From an uncultured Clostridia bacterium (lineage in GTDB: Bacteria; Bacillota; Clostridia; TANB77; CAG-508), in NCBI GenBank assembly GCA_904419095.1, contig CAJFQT010000004.1, forward strand, positions 1 to 29,588: 29,588 bases of DNA. The letters are read 5' to 3'. The translations under genes were made by a program, and so were the position numbers. This document shows, piece after piece, positions 1-7,140 of the stretch. The notes under the pieces were generated by a model. The model did no database searches and had not been told where the DNA came from. It saw only the letters and a program-made list of their open reading frames with translations. Position 1 is the first letter of the stretch. Each line of letters opens with the position of its first letter.

Positions 1-558
1 GAAAATAAAAAATTTTTATATCAAACAATAAAAGAAGGGGCAAGAGCAAGAGAATATGAAAATAGTTTAAATTGGTTAAATGATGCTAATCTGATTTATA
101 AAATATATAATGTGTCTAAAGTAGATTTTCCTTTAAAGGCATACAATGATTTAAGTTCTTTCAAAATATATATGAATGATGTAGGTTTATTAAGAAAAAT
201 GGCAAATCTAGATAGTAGAATTGTAATTGAAGGAGATAGACTTTTTGAAGAATTTAAAGGAGCATTTACTGAAAATTATGTATTAAATATGCTAAATGAA
301 GTTTTTGATGTGGTACCTAACTATTTTACTTTTGACAGACATGAAATAGATTTTGTTGTACAATATAAAAATAAAATCATTCCAATAGAAGTAAAAGCAA
401 GTAAATCTTCAAATAATATTAGTTTAACAAGATATAATCAGAAATTTAATAATGATATATCTGTAAGAATTTCAATGAATAATTTGAAAAAAGATGGAAA
501 AATAATTAATATACCACTATTCTTTATAGAATATATTAAAAAAATCTTGATTTCGTGA
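1..558 (+). CDS. AAA ATPase with DUF4143 C-terminal domain (3' part only)
   Basis: The frame is open from the first base, so the gene begins outside the window; the GTG at 112 is not a convincing start because coding similarity runs through it. The visible 185 residues match the DUF4143 end of the AAA_14/DUF4143 ATPase family: a GARAREYENSLNWL segment, a GAFTENYVLNML stretch, and a PD-(D/E)XK-like end with EIDF (Asp in codon 117) followed by IPIEVKAS. The N-terminal Walker motifs would lie upstream. Members are common, often multi-copy, proteins of AT-rich gut anaerobes. Their function is poorly defined, with a nucleic-acid-related or toxin/defence role often suggested. The gene ends in TGA, and a hairpin and a terminator follow within 200 bp. 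Family assignment is fairly sure; role is unknown. Confidence 0.85.
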   Translation, partial: ENKKFLYQTIKEGARAREYENSLNWLNDANLIYKIYNVSKVDFPLKAYNDLSSFKIYMNDVGLLRKMANLDSRIVIEGDRLFEEFKGAFTENYVLNMLNEVFDVVPNYFTFDRHEIDFVVQYKNKIIPIEVKASKSSNNISLTRYNQKFNNDISVRISMNNLKKDGKIINIPLFFIEYIKKILIS

Positions 559-589
559 TAAAATATACATACAAAAAGTTATATATTCC

Positions 590-638
590 ATATGTTATTC
601 ATACGAAGGACTTTAAAGAGTAAGATGGAATAACATAT
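590..638. repeat. Inverted repeat downstream of the DUF4143 gene
   Basis: ATATGTTATTC at 590-600 is matched perfectly by GAATAACATAT at 628-638, with a 27-nt loop that contains the small palindrome CTTTAAAG. It lies 32 bp after the stop codon. There is no strong T-run after it, so it may be a structured 3' end rather than a classical terminator. Confidence 0.55.
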
Positions 639-709
639 TTACCAATATATATGACATCATTGTTATAATATAACATTTAATAGAAATAGTTAATTAGTTG
701 ATTGTAAAG

Positions 710-755
710 CGTGAATATATCGAATCTTATGAAAGAAGATATTTCCACGTTTTTT
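710..755 (+). terminator. Rho-independent terminator
   Basis: CGTGAATATATC (710-721) can pair imperfectly with GATATTTCCACG (738-749), followed by a run of six T. It could end the DUF4143 transcript or a short transcript started at the extended -10 at 661-669. Confidence 0.6.
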
Positions 756-888
756 ATTGTATAAAAAAATCGGGAGCATATCAGAAAGTTTGTGTAAACT
801 TTAAATTTTATATACTCATTTTTAAAATTTCTAAAAAAAGTGTGAAATTAATATTGTAATGTACAAATAAGATATCTAATAATAAATA

Positions 889-917
889 TTGACAAAAAAA
901 ATAAAAGATGTTAAAAT
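889..917 (+). promoter_or_regulatory. Sigma-A promoter of the regulator/suf cluster
   Basis: TTGACA at 889-894, a 17-bp spacer and TAAAAT at 912-917. The start codon at 953 lies 35 bp after the -10, with AAGGAGG at 941-947 as ribosome binding site. Confidence 0.75.
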
Positions 918-933
918 GTTAGCACAAACTAAC
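918..933. promoter_or_regulatory. Operator-like inverted repeat GTTAG-N6-CTAAC
   Basis: GTTAGCACAAACTAAC has perfect 5-bp arms around a 6-bp centre and sits directly after the -10 box, where the transcript should start. A bound protein would block initiation. The TTAG/CTAA arms resemble binding sites of the DtxR/IdeR family, and the first gene downstream encodes a protein of that family, so autoregulation is the natural inference. No second copy was seen in front of sufC or sufB. Confidence 0.6.
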
Positions 934-952
934 AAAAAGTAAGGAGGAAAAG

Positions 953-1423
953 ATGGAGTTAACAAATTCCCAAGAAGAATATATAAAAACTATATATATA
1001 TTATCAAAAACTGAGAAAGAAATTAGAGTTACAGATATAGCAAAAAGGTTAGAAATTACAAAGCCGAGTGTTAATAGAGCAATGAAAAATTTGAAAGATA
1101 TAAAACTGCTAAACTATGAAGCATATGGCAAAATTAATTTAACAAAAGAGGGAGAAAAAATTGCAAAAGAGATATTAAAACGAGAAGATGTTTTAAAATT
1201 ATTTTTGAATAAAATATTGGATATAGAAGAAAAACAGGCAGAAAATGAAGCAATATCAATGAAGCATGCAATATCGCAAGAAACTGAAGAAAAATTAGAA
1301 AAATTTATAAACAAAGTTTTAAATTTAGGAGACTTAGATTGTGATTATGATGAAACCAGTGAAAAGTGTAAAAACTGTGTAAAAATAACGGCTAAGAATA
1401 GACTAATTAAGGATACTATATAA
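953..1423 (+). CDS. DtxR/MntR-family regulator with a C-terminal cysteine cluster
   Basis: 156 residues, close to MntR length. Residues 1-65 are the winged helix (QEEYIKTIYIL, then VTDIAKRLEITKPSVNRAMKNL, then INLTKEGEKIA); residues 70-125 match the family's dimerisation region (LKLFLNKIL...MKHAIS). Manual alignment to Bacillus MntR puts Glu, Lys, Glu, Ile and Lys where the metal ligands Asp8, Glu11, His77, Glu99 and Glu102 sit; only the His equivalent to His103 is kept (His105). In their place is a C-terminal C130-X8-C139-X2-C142 cluster. It heads the sufC-sufB cluster, with a TTAG/CTAA-type inverted repeat in its promoter. Inference: an iron or Fe-S-responsive repressor of the SUF genes, possibly sensing a cluster rather than free metal. 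Family is sure; the ligand is not. Confidence 0.85.
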   Translation: MELTNSQEEYIKTIYILSKTEKEIRVTDIAKRLEITKPSVNRAMKNLKDIKLLNYEAYGKINLTKEGEKIAKEILKREDVLKLFLNKILDIEEKQAENEAISMKHAISQETEEKLEKFINKVLNLGDLDCDYDETSEKCKNCVKITAKNRLIKDTI

Positions 1424-1573
1424 AGAAAGGACTAAGAAATAAAAATTAAGAGATATGAAATAAATCGCCATTAAAATCGAGAATAATAAAAGTTATCTAT
1501 GAATGTACAAACTGTAAATAACAAAAATTTTGAAATGAAAGAATAATAAATATTAAGAAATAGGAGGAATAAA

Positions 1574-2278
1574 ATGTTAGAATTACAAAATATTTGTTTT
1601 GAAAGAGATAATAAAAAAATACTTGATAATATAAATTTAAAAATTGACACAGATAAATTTATAGCAATAACAGGACCAAACGGATCAGGAAAATCAACAC
1701 TAGTAAAAATAATTATGGGAATAGAAAAACCAGACTCAGGGAAAATAATATTTCAAGGGAAAGACATAACAAAATTATCAATAGAAAAAAGAGCAAATGC
1801 AGGTATAAGTTTTGCATTTCAGCAACCGGTAAAATTTAAAGGAATGACAGTATATGATTTACTAAGGATTGCATCAAAAAAAGCAATAACAAAAAAAGAA
1901 GCATGTGAAATATTATCAAAAGTAGGGTTATGTGCCAAAGAATATGTAGATAGAGAAGTAAATGGTTCATTATCAGGGGGCGAATTAAAAAGAATTGAAA
2001 TTGCAACAGTAGCAGTAAGACAAACAAAATTAACAATATTTGATGAACCAGAAGCAGGAATCGATTTATGGAGTTTTAATAATTTAATAGAAATATTTGA
2101 AAATATGAGAGAAATTGTAAAAGGTACAACTCTAATAATTTCACATCAAGAAAAGATACTAGGAATTGCAGATGAAGTAATATTAATGAAAGATGGAAAA
2201 ATTGATAAAATAGAAACAAGTGAAGAGTTCTTAAAAAATAATGTTTCAAAAACTTGTTGCAAAGTCAAAAAATGTTAG
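1574..2278 (+). CDS. sufC: SufC, Fe-S cluster assembly ATPase
   Basis: 234 residues of an ABC-type ATPase with every key motif: Walker A GPNGSGKST (34-42), Q-loop QQP (83-85), signature LSGGE (133-137), Walker B LTIFDE (153-158) and the switch His191. The FDEPEAGIDLWSF stretch and the paired SufB-type gene separate it from transport ATPases. SufC binds SufB and supplies ATP-driven conformational change for building Fe-S clusters in the cytoplasm. AGGAGG lies at 1562-1567. The gene lies 150 bp after the DtxR-like gene with no clear terminator between, suggesting co-transcription. The C-terminal tail ends CCKVKKC, an unusual cysteine-rich end. No SufS, SufU, SufA or SufD homologue is in the window, so this looks like the minimal two-component form. 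Confidence 0.92.
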   Translation: MLELQNICFERDNKKILDNINLKIDTDKFIAITGPNGSGKSTLVKIIMGIEKPDSGKIIFQGKDITKLSIEKRANAGISFAFQQPVKFKGMTVYDLLRIASKKAITKKEACEILSKVGLCAKEYVDREVNGSLSGGELKRIEIATVAVRQTKLTIFDEPEAGIDLWSFNNLIEIFENMREIVKGTTLIISHQEKILGIADEVILMKDGKIDKIETSEEFLKNNVSKTCCKVKKC

Positions 2279-2473
2279 TACTTTAGTTGTGTATATAAAT
2301 GAATCTTAGTTATAAAGTTAAAATATGAACAGAATATAAATTAGATAAGAACTTAAAAAATTAAATTAAAGATAAAGATGATTAATGTGAGGATAAATAC
2401 GACTTTAGAAAAGTTAAAATAGAGGAAGTTATAGTCAAAGAGAAAAATCAAGAGAAAGGAATGGTCAGTATAA

Positions 2474-3424
2474 ATGGAAAATATTCAAGAAAATAACAAT
2501 ATACAAGAACAAGAATTAGATAAAGAATTATTAAATAATATAACAGATTATGAATCTATAAGAAAAGGAGCATATAACATAAGGAAAAATGGAAAAGGAA
2601 TAGAAAGAAAAGTAACAGATAATGTAAATATAGTAACAAAAACAGATAAACCAGGAATAGATATATATGTAAAAGAAAATACAAAGTTTGAATTCATTCA
2701 TATACCAGTTATAATAACAGAAAGTGGGCTAACAGATTTAGTATATAATGATTTTCATATAGGAAAAAATGCAAATGTAATAATAGTAGCAGGATGTGGA
2801 ATTCATAATGACCATCACAAAGATTCACAACATGATGGAATACACAGATTTTACTTAGAAGAAGGAGCAAAAGTAAGATATATAGAAAAGCATTATGGAG
2901 AAGGCGTAGGAGATGGAAAGAAAGTTTTAAATCCAGTAACAGAAGTATATCTAAAAGAAGGAAGCAGTATGGAGATGGATAGTAGTCAAATAAAAGGAGT
3001 AGATTCTACAATACGAGAAACAAAAGGAATAGTAGATGCAAATGCAAATTTTGTAGTATCTGAAAAAATAATGACAAATGGAATTCAAACTGCAAAAACA
3101 ATATTTGATGTACAGTTAAATGGAGAAAATGCAAGTACACATGTAACATCAAGATCAGTTGCAGCAGATAAATCAAAACAAGAATTTGTTTCAAAAATAT
3201 ATGGAAACTCAAAATGTTTTGCACACAGTGAATGTGATGCAATAATAAAAGATGATGCAATAGTAACAGCAACACCAGAAATTACTGCGAATAATGTAGA
3301 TGCTAATTTAATACACGAAGCAGCAATAGGCAAAATTGCTGGTGAGCAAATAACAAAACTGATGACTTTGGGCTTGACAGAGAAAGAAGCGGAAGAAGAA
3401 ATAATAAATGGATTTTTGAGATAA
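2474..3424 (+). CDS. sufB: Short SufB/SufD-type Fe-S scaffold protein
   Basis: 316 residues, well below the roughly 470 of classical SufB and matching the short archaeal/clostridial SufB/D form. Residues 95-125 carry the diagnostic GCGIHND and QHDGIHRF with several His (111, 114, 115, 120, 124) and Cys108. Residues 150-260 are the repetitive beta-helix core, ending in a conserved stretch with Cys248 and Cys254 (HSECDA). The C-terminal helices (HEAAIGKIAGEQI, LGLTEKEAEEEII) are the region that contacts SufC in this family. It likely forms the SufBC scaffold with the upstream ATPase. The ribosome binding site (AAAGGA near 2455-2460) is about 13 nt from the start, a little long; a nearer ATG at 2461 is out of frame. 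A 195-bp gap without clear structure separates it from sufC. Confidence 0.88.
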   Translation: MENIQENNNIQEQELDKELLNNITDYESIRKGAYNIRKNGKGIERKVTDNVNIVTKTDKPGIDIYVKENTKFEFIHIPVIITESGLTDLVYNDFHIGKNANVIIVAGCGIHNDHHKDSQHDGIHRFYLEEGAKVRYIEKHYGEGVGDGKKVLNPVTEVYLKEGSSMEMDSSQIKGVDSTIRETKGIVDANANFVVSEKIMTNGIQTAKTIFDVQLNGENASTHVTSRSVAADKSKQEFVSKIYGNSKCFAHSECDAIIKDDAIVTATPEITANNVDANLIHEAAIGKIAGEQITKLMTLGLTEKEAEEEIINGFLR

Positions 3425-3529
3425 TGGTTAATTGGGGACAGGTACGTATAGACCAAAATGGTCAATTGGGGACAGGTACACTTAGACCAAAATGGTTAAT
3501 AGGTACCTGTCCCCAATTGACCATTTTTC
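3423..3529 (+). repeat. Tandem plus inverted GGGGACAGGTAC repeat, terminator-like
   Basis: A 35-bp unit starting AATGGT and containing AATTGGGGACAGGTAC occurs twice head to tail (3423-3457, 3458-3492); a partial third begins at 3491. An inverted copy lies at 3503-3525. The second unit (3458-3480) and the inverted copy form a stem of about 23 bp followed by a T-rich tail, so it should act as a terminator for sufB, whose stop codon it overlaps. The first unit could compete for the same partner arm. The GGGGACAGGTACC core resembles short palindromes scattered through Firmicute genomes (from general knowledge, not checked). Confidence 0.75.
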
Positions 3530-3551
3530 TTAATCAACTATTTGCTTTTAC

Positions 3552-3580
3552 TTGAATTTGTAACAAAAATATGATATAGT
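3552..3580 (+). promoter_or_regulatory. Sigma-A promoter for the WG-repeat gene
   Basis: TTGAAT at 3552-3557, a 17-bp spacer and TATAGT at 3575-3580, 23 bp before the start codon, with AGGAGG at 3591-3596. Confidence 0.6.
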
Positions 3581-3603
3581 AATGCAGAATAGGAGGACAA
3601 TAT

Positions 3604-5136
3604 ATGAGTAGAAGAACCAGAGGTAGGAGATATGACTCTGAACCTAAACTAAATGTAAAAAAAGTAATAGCAGTAATTGTGGCACTAGTTGTTATAATTA
3701 TGTTTGTCTTTGTTATAAAAGGTATAGTTACAGGAAATAAAGATAAAGAACAAATATCAAGTTTAAGTTATTTTGCGTCTTTTCAAGATAATAAATGGGG
3801 AATAATTGATTCTAATGGTAATGATGTAATAACTCCTTCATATGCAGAAATGATAATTGTTCCAAACGAGAAAAAAGATGTATTTTTATGCACATTTGAT
3901 GTTAATTATGATACAGGTGAGTATAGTACAAAAGTTTTAAATAAAGATAATAAGGAAATATACACAGATTATGAACAAGTGGAAGCTATACAAAATAGAG
4001 ATGAAAATAATCAATTATGGTATGAAGAAAATGTTTTAAGAATCAAAAAAGATGGTAAATATGGAATAATGAATTTAGACGGAAAAGTTTTAGTAGAGCC
4101 ACAATATGATGAAATAATAGCTGTTCCAGGAATAAAAAATGCATATAAGGTAAAAAAAGATAATTTATATGGAATAGTAGATGGTGAAGGAAAACAAATA
4201 CTAAATGTAAGTTATGCAGATATCACAAATTTAGGAAAAGATAATATATCTGGATATATAGTGCAAGATCAAAATGGAAAATTTGGAATAGTAGATTATT
4301 CATCAAATCAAATTTTAGAAGCTAAATATGATGCAATAGAAAAAGTATATGGAAATGATATGTATGTTGTTACAGAAAATGGTACTAAAAAAGTAGTAGA
4401 TAAATCTGGGGCAGATGTCATTACTGCAGGATTTGACGATATATCATCAATGCTAAAAAATAAAGATAATGGAGTAATATTCCAAAGTTCAGGAAAATAT
4501 GGTGTTATGAATTTATCAGGTCAAGTTACAATTGCACCTGAATATGACGAGTTAAAAGAAGGAAAAACAGGTAGTTTAATAGCAAAATCAGGAGATAAGT
4601 ATGGAGTTATTGATTTGCAAAAAACTGAAAAAGTACCATTTAATTATACTATGATTACATATAATGAAAAGGCTGATATTTATTTAGCTGATGATGAAAA
4701 TTATAATACTACAATAATGAATAGTAACTTTGAACCTAAACTTTCAGGAATATTGACAGAGATTGATACTGATTCAGGATATATTACAATTGTTGTGGGA
4801 GATCAAACTAGATATTATAACTTTAGATTTGAAGAAAAAACAGACAAGGATGTAATGCCTACAAATACTTTATATTTGAGTAAAAAGGACAATAAATATG
4901 GATTTGTAGATAAAGATGGAAATGTTGTAGTAGACTATATTTATGATGATGCAACAGAACAAAATGAATACGGATTTGCAGGAATAAAAAAAGATGGAAA
5001 ATGGGGAAGCATAGATTCAAAAGGTACTGTGGTTCAGGAACCAATCTATAATTTAGATGATTATTTATTAGTAGATTTTGTAGGAAGATGGCATTTATCA
5101 AAAGATTTAAATTCAAATTATTATAATAAAGAATAG
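3604..5136 (+). CDS. Membrane-anchored WG-repeat protein
   Basis: 510 residues. A short basic N-terminus (RRTRGRRYDSEPK) precedes one transmembrane helix at about residues 19-40 (VKKVIAVIVALVVIIMFVFV), with no cleavage site evident, so the bulk should sit outside the membrane. The rest is a chain of about nine WG (KWG) repeats of the type DGKYGIMNLDGKVLVEPQYDEI, including NKWGIID, KYGIMN, LYGIVD, KFGIVD, KYGVMN, KYGVID, KYGFVD and KWGSID. WG repeats are thought to form a beta-propeller-like or solenoid fold. They are common in Firmicutes and Bacteroidetes, but no biochemical role is established. It has its own promoter and follows the sufB terminator, so it is probably a separate unit. The domain call is sure; function is unknown. 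Confidence 0.9.
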   Translation: MSRRTRGRRYDSEPKLNVKKVIAVIVALVVIIMFVFVIKGIVTGNKDKEQISSLSYFASFQDNKWGIIDSNGNDVITPSYAEMIIVPNEKKDVFLCTFDVNYDTGEYSTKVLNKDNKEIYTDYEQVEAIQNRDENNQLWYEENVLRIKKDGKYGIMNLDGKVLVEPQYDEIIAVPGIKNAYKVKKDNLYGIVDGEGKQILNVSYADITNLGKDNISGYIVQDQNGKFGIVDYSSNQILEAKYDAIEKVYGNDMYVVTENGTKKVVDKSGADVITAGFDDISSMLKNKDNGVIFQSSGKYGVMNLSGQVTIAPEYDELKEGKTGSLIAKSGDKYGVIDLQKTEKVPFNYTMITYNEKADIYLADDENYNTTIMNSNFEPKLSGILTEIDTDSGYITIVVGDQTRYYNFRFEEKTDKDVMPTNTLYLSKKDNKYGFVDKDGNVVVDYIYDDATEQNEYGFAGIKKDGKWGSIDSKGTVVQEPIYNLDDYLLVDFVGRWHLSKDLNSNYYNKE

Positions 5137-5270
5137 AATATAAATTTGGACTGCTAATAATTATTAATAGGAAAAATTTCCAATAGAATATATATTCAAT
5201 GAAGATAAATATAAAAAATAAAATAATATTAATAAAAAAGAAAAAATAAAAGATTACAAAGGTGGTAATA

Positions 5271-6494
5271 ATGGAACTAAAGACAAAATATCAATATACA
5301 TATTTTATTTATCCATTTGTAGTAAAGACAAGTAAATATCAAAAATATTTACTAAATATACTAAAAAATGATAAATTTGATATCAAAATATTTGAGAAAC
5401 AAAGAAATATAAAAATGTACCAATACTTTTTACCTAAAATTAGTGAATTACTATTTTCTGGATTTTCGTTTTCAGAAGAGAAGAAAAAACAATTAGAAGC
5501 AATGCCTAAAGAAACAGCTAGTGCATTGCTTGCAAAAAATAATTGTAATGTATTTGAATATAAATTAAAAAAAGATGTTCAAGGTAAAACAGAAGAAAAC
5601 GGAATATTTTTTAAAATTACTAAAATCGACATAGTATGTTTTAAGAGTGGAATTTGTTTTTTGTTAATGAAAACTAATATAGAAAATTCAGAATCTTTTT
5701 CAGATGTATTGAATTTTAACTATAAATTTAGAGATATAAAGCAAAATGGAAATGTGTTAAACAGTTATGATAAGATAAAAATTCAAACAGATGTATTTGA
5801 AGATATGAATAAACTGACAGAATTTATAGAGAAAATAACAGGTTCAGCATTTGAAAGTATGAAATTAGATATTGATACAAATAGATTTTTAACCTATTCA
5901 TATGTCTGTATAGATCAACAATCTTGGAATGAGCAAAAGGCATTTAAAGATATTGAATATCAATTTGTAAAATTTGCTAATTTTTTACCAGCTGATGATA
6001 TGGTATCATATGAATATTCAAATTATACAGATTTTTCTAAATGGAAGTATGCAAAAATCGGAATATCAAAACAAGGAGTAACTCTTTTTACGTCAGATGC
6101 AGATATGAACAATTATACTATCTTACCAGATGAATTTGAAAATCAATATTTATTTACATATATATTAGATTTATATAAAAAATATTATTTGAAAAAACTT
6201 GAAAATGATTTTCAGAAAATAAAACAAGTAAAAAAGGCTAGAAAGAATTTTATTGAATTTACTAAAAAGTTGTGGATTCAAGAGATAACTGATGATGAGG
6301 TGGGAGCGTTTTTTAATTATAATGTTGTAAAAACATTTAATTTAAATAGAGACTATAAAAAAATTAAAAATCAATATGATGTTTTATATAAAGAATATAA
6401 TATTGAAAAAAATAATGTTATTTTAAGATGGATATTTGTTGCCTTGATTGTGCTTATAATATTTACTATTTTGAATTTTTTATCAATTTCTTAG
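5271..6494 (+). CDS. Unrecognised protein with C-terminal membrane anchor
   Basis: The ATG at 5271 is preferred because AAAGGTGGT (5258-5266) is well placed for it; an in-frame GTG at 5262 overlaps that site. The product is 407 residues. It opens with ELKTKYQYTYFIYPFVVK, has a mixed Lys/Phe/Tyr-rich soluble body with several WxxxKY/KYAKIGIS-like strands around the middle, a charged helical stretch at about 300-380 (KKYYLKKLENDFQKIKQVKKARK...DYKKIKNQYDVLYKEY), and ends in a single hydrophobic helix (RWIFVALIVLIIFTILNFL). This is the pattern of a tail-anchored or C-terminally anchored cytoplasmic protein. I do not recognise a family. It lies 134 bp after the WG-repeat gene and may share its transcript. 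Confidence 0.75.
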   Translation: MELKTKYQYTYFIYPFVVKTSKYQKYLLNILKNDKFDIKIFEKQRNIKMYQYFLPKISELLFSGFSFSEEKKKQLEAMPKETASALLAKNNCNVFEYKLKKDVQGKTEENGIFFKITKIDIVCFKSGICFLLMKTNIENSESFSDVLNFNYKFRDIKQNGNVLNSYDKIKIQTDVFEDMNKLTEFIEKITGSAFESMKLDIDTNRFLTYSYVCIDQQSWNEQKAFKDIEYQFVKFANFLPADDMVSYEYSNYTDFSKWKYAKIGISKQGVTLFTSDADMNNYTILPDEFENQYLFTYILDLYKKYYLKKLENDFQKIKQVKKARKNFIEFTKKLWIQEITDDEVGAFFNYNVVKTFNLNRDYKKIKNQYDVLYKEYNIEKNNVILRWIFVALIVLIIFTILNFLSIS

Positions 6495-6515
6495 TTAGTG
6501 AAAACAATGTTTTAA

Positions 6516-6581
6516 TGTAATAAAAATGTAAAAAATATTTAATATGGAAGAAAAGAAAACTTTTTTTAATCTTCCGTAAGT
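6516..6581 (+). promoter_or_regulatory. Upstream regulatory module, copy A (acpS)
   Basis: TGTAAT at 6516 repeats as TGTAA at 6527 and TTTAAT at 6538, an 11-bp phasing typical of response-regulator binding. CTTCCGTAAGT follows at 6571-6581, exactly 55 bp from the first repeat. The same layout occurs upstream of two LRR-dockerin units (9136 and 17951). Confidence 0.65.
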
Positions 6582-6585
6582 GTAT

Positions 6586-6620
6586 AGGAACTTTAATAAC
6601 TGATAGTTACTAAAGTTCCT
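6586..6620 (+). terminator. Hairpin inside the acpS upstream region
   Basis: AGGAACTTT (6586-6594) pairs with AAAGTTCCT (6612-6620), extended inside by AATAAC/GTTACT with one mismatch. It is followed by only a weak T-run. It may end transcription from the preceding gene. It is absent from the other two copies of the module. Confidence 0.5.
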
Positions 6621-6621
6621 A

Positions 6622-6650
6622 TTTACAATGGATTGTATTATATATATAAT
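6622..6650 (+). promoter_or_regulatory. Promoter of acpS-tatD
   Basis: TTTACA at 6622-6627, a 17-bp spacer and a perfect TATAAT at 6645-6650, 41 bp before the GTG start of acpS and 51 bp from the start of CTTCCGTAAGT. Confidence 0.7.
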
Positions 6651-6691
6651 TACTATTATGAAAGTATTTAAAGCTAGAAGGGAGATTAAAA

Positions 6692-7066
6692 GTGAAAATT
6701 AATTGTGGAACAGATATAATAGAAATTGATAGAATAAAAGATTCAATTGAAAATATTGGACAGAGTTTTTTAAATAGAGTTTATACGGAAAATGAAATTA
6801 AATATTGTGAAAGTAAAAAAGCACAGAAGTATCAACATTATGCAGCAAGATTTGCAGCTAAAGAAGCGGTATTTAAAGCAATATCTATATTGCTTGAAGA
6901 TAAATATTCTATTTGTTGGAAAGATATAGAAGTCATCAATGATAAGCAAGGAAAACCAAAGGTAAATTTAATAGGAGTTAATTTAAAAAATATAGAGCAA
7001 ATAGATTTGAGTATTTCACATTGTAAGCAATATGCAACTGCTAATGTTGTTGTGGTTTTAAAATAA
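6692..7066 (+). CDS. acpS: Holo-[acyl-carrier-protein] synthase
   Basis: 124 residues, the usual length of AcpS. It moves 4'-phosphopantetheine from coenzyme A to the serine of acyl carrier protein, making it active for fatty acid synthesis. The GTDIIEIDRI motif contains Asp8, and RFAAKEAVFKAI contains Glu58; both positions match the Mg-binding residues of Bacillus AcpS. The C-terminal LSISHCKQYATANVVV strand also fits. The start is GTG at 6692, with GGGAG at 6680-6684; no ATG fits the conserved N-terminus. tatD follows 74 bp downstream in the same direction. Its upstream region carries the same regulatory module as the LRR-dockerin genes, which is unexpected for a housekeeping enzyme. Confidence 0.93.
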   Translation: MKINCGTDIIEIDRIKDSIENIGQSFLNRVYTENEIKYCESKKAQKYQHYAARFAAKEAVFKAISILLEDKYSICWKDIEVINDKQGKPKVNLIGVNLKNIEQIDLSISHCKQYATANVVVVLK

Positions 7067-7099
7067 AAATTTAATAAAAATATAAGAGAAGGGAGAAGG

Positions 7100-7131
7100 T
7101 CGTATAACCATATTATATATGTATTATACGA
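7100..7131 (+). promoter_or_regulatory. Hairpin between ribosome binding site and tatD start
   Basis: TCGTATAA (7100-7107) and TTATACGA (7124-7131) form a perfect 8-bp stem. The good Shine-Dalgarno GGGAGAAGG (7091-7099) lies just before it and is about 41 nt from the ATG at 7141. Folding would bring it to about 9 nt. A six-codon frame (ATG 7119 to TGA 7139) also overlaps the right arm. Confidence 0.5.
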
Positions 7132-7140
7132 GAAAATGAC

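Larger units (their letters stand above)
559..952. other. Gene-free stretch with hairpins and regulator promoter
   Basis: No credible reading frame is seen. The stretch holds an 11-bp inverted repeat (590-638), a near-palindrome with an extended -10 look (TGTTATAATATAACA, 661-675), a rho-independent terminator (710-755), a 7-bp hairpin AAAGTTT/AAACTTT (785-802), and the promoter and operator of the next gene (889-933). Confidence 0.6.

Noticed and set aside
2461..2473. ATG at 2461 as start of the sufB-type gene
   Set aside because: It is 13 nt upstream and therefore in another frame; ATG 2474 opens the real frame.
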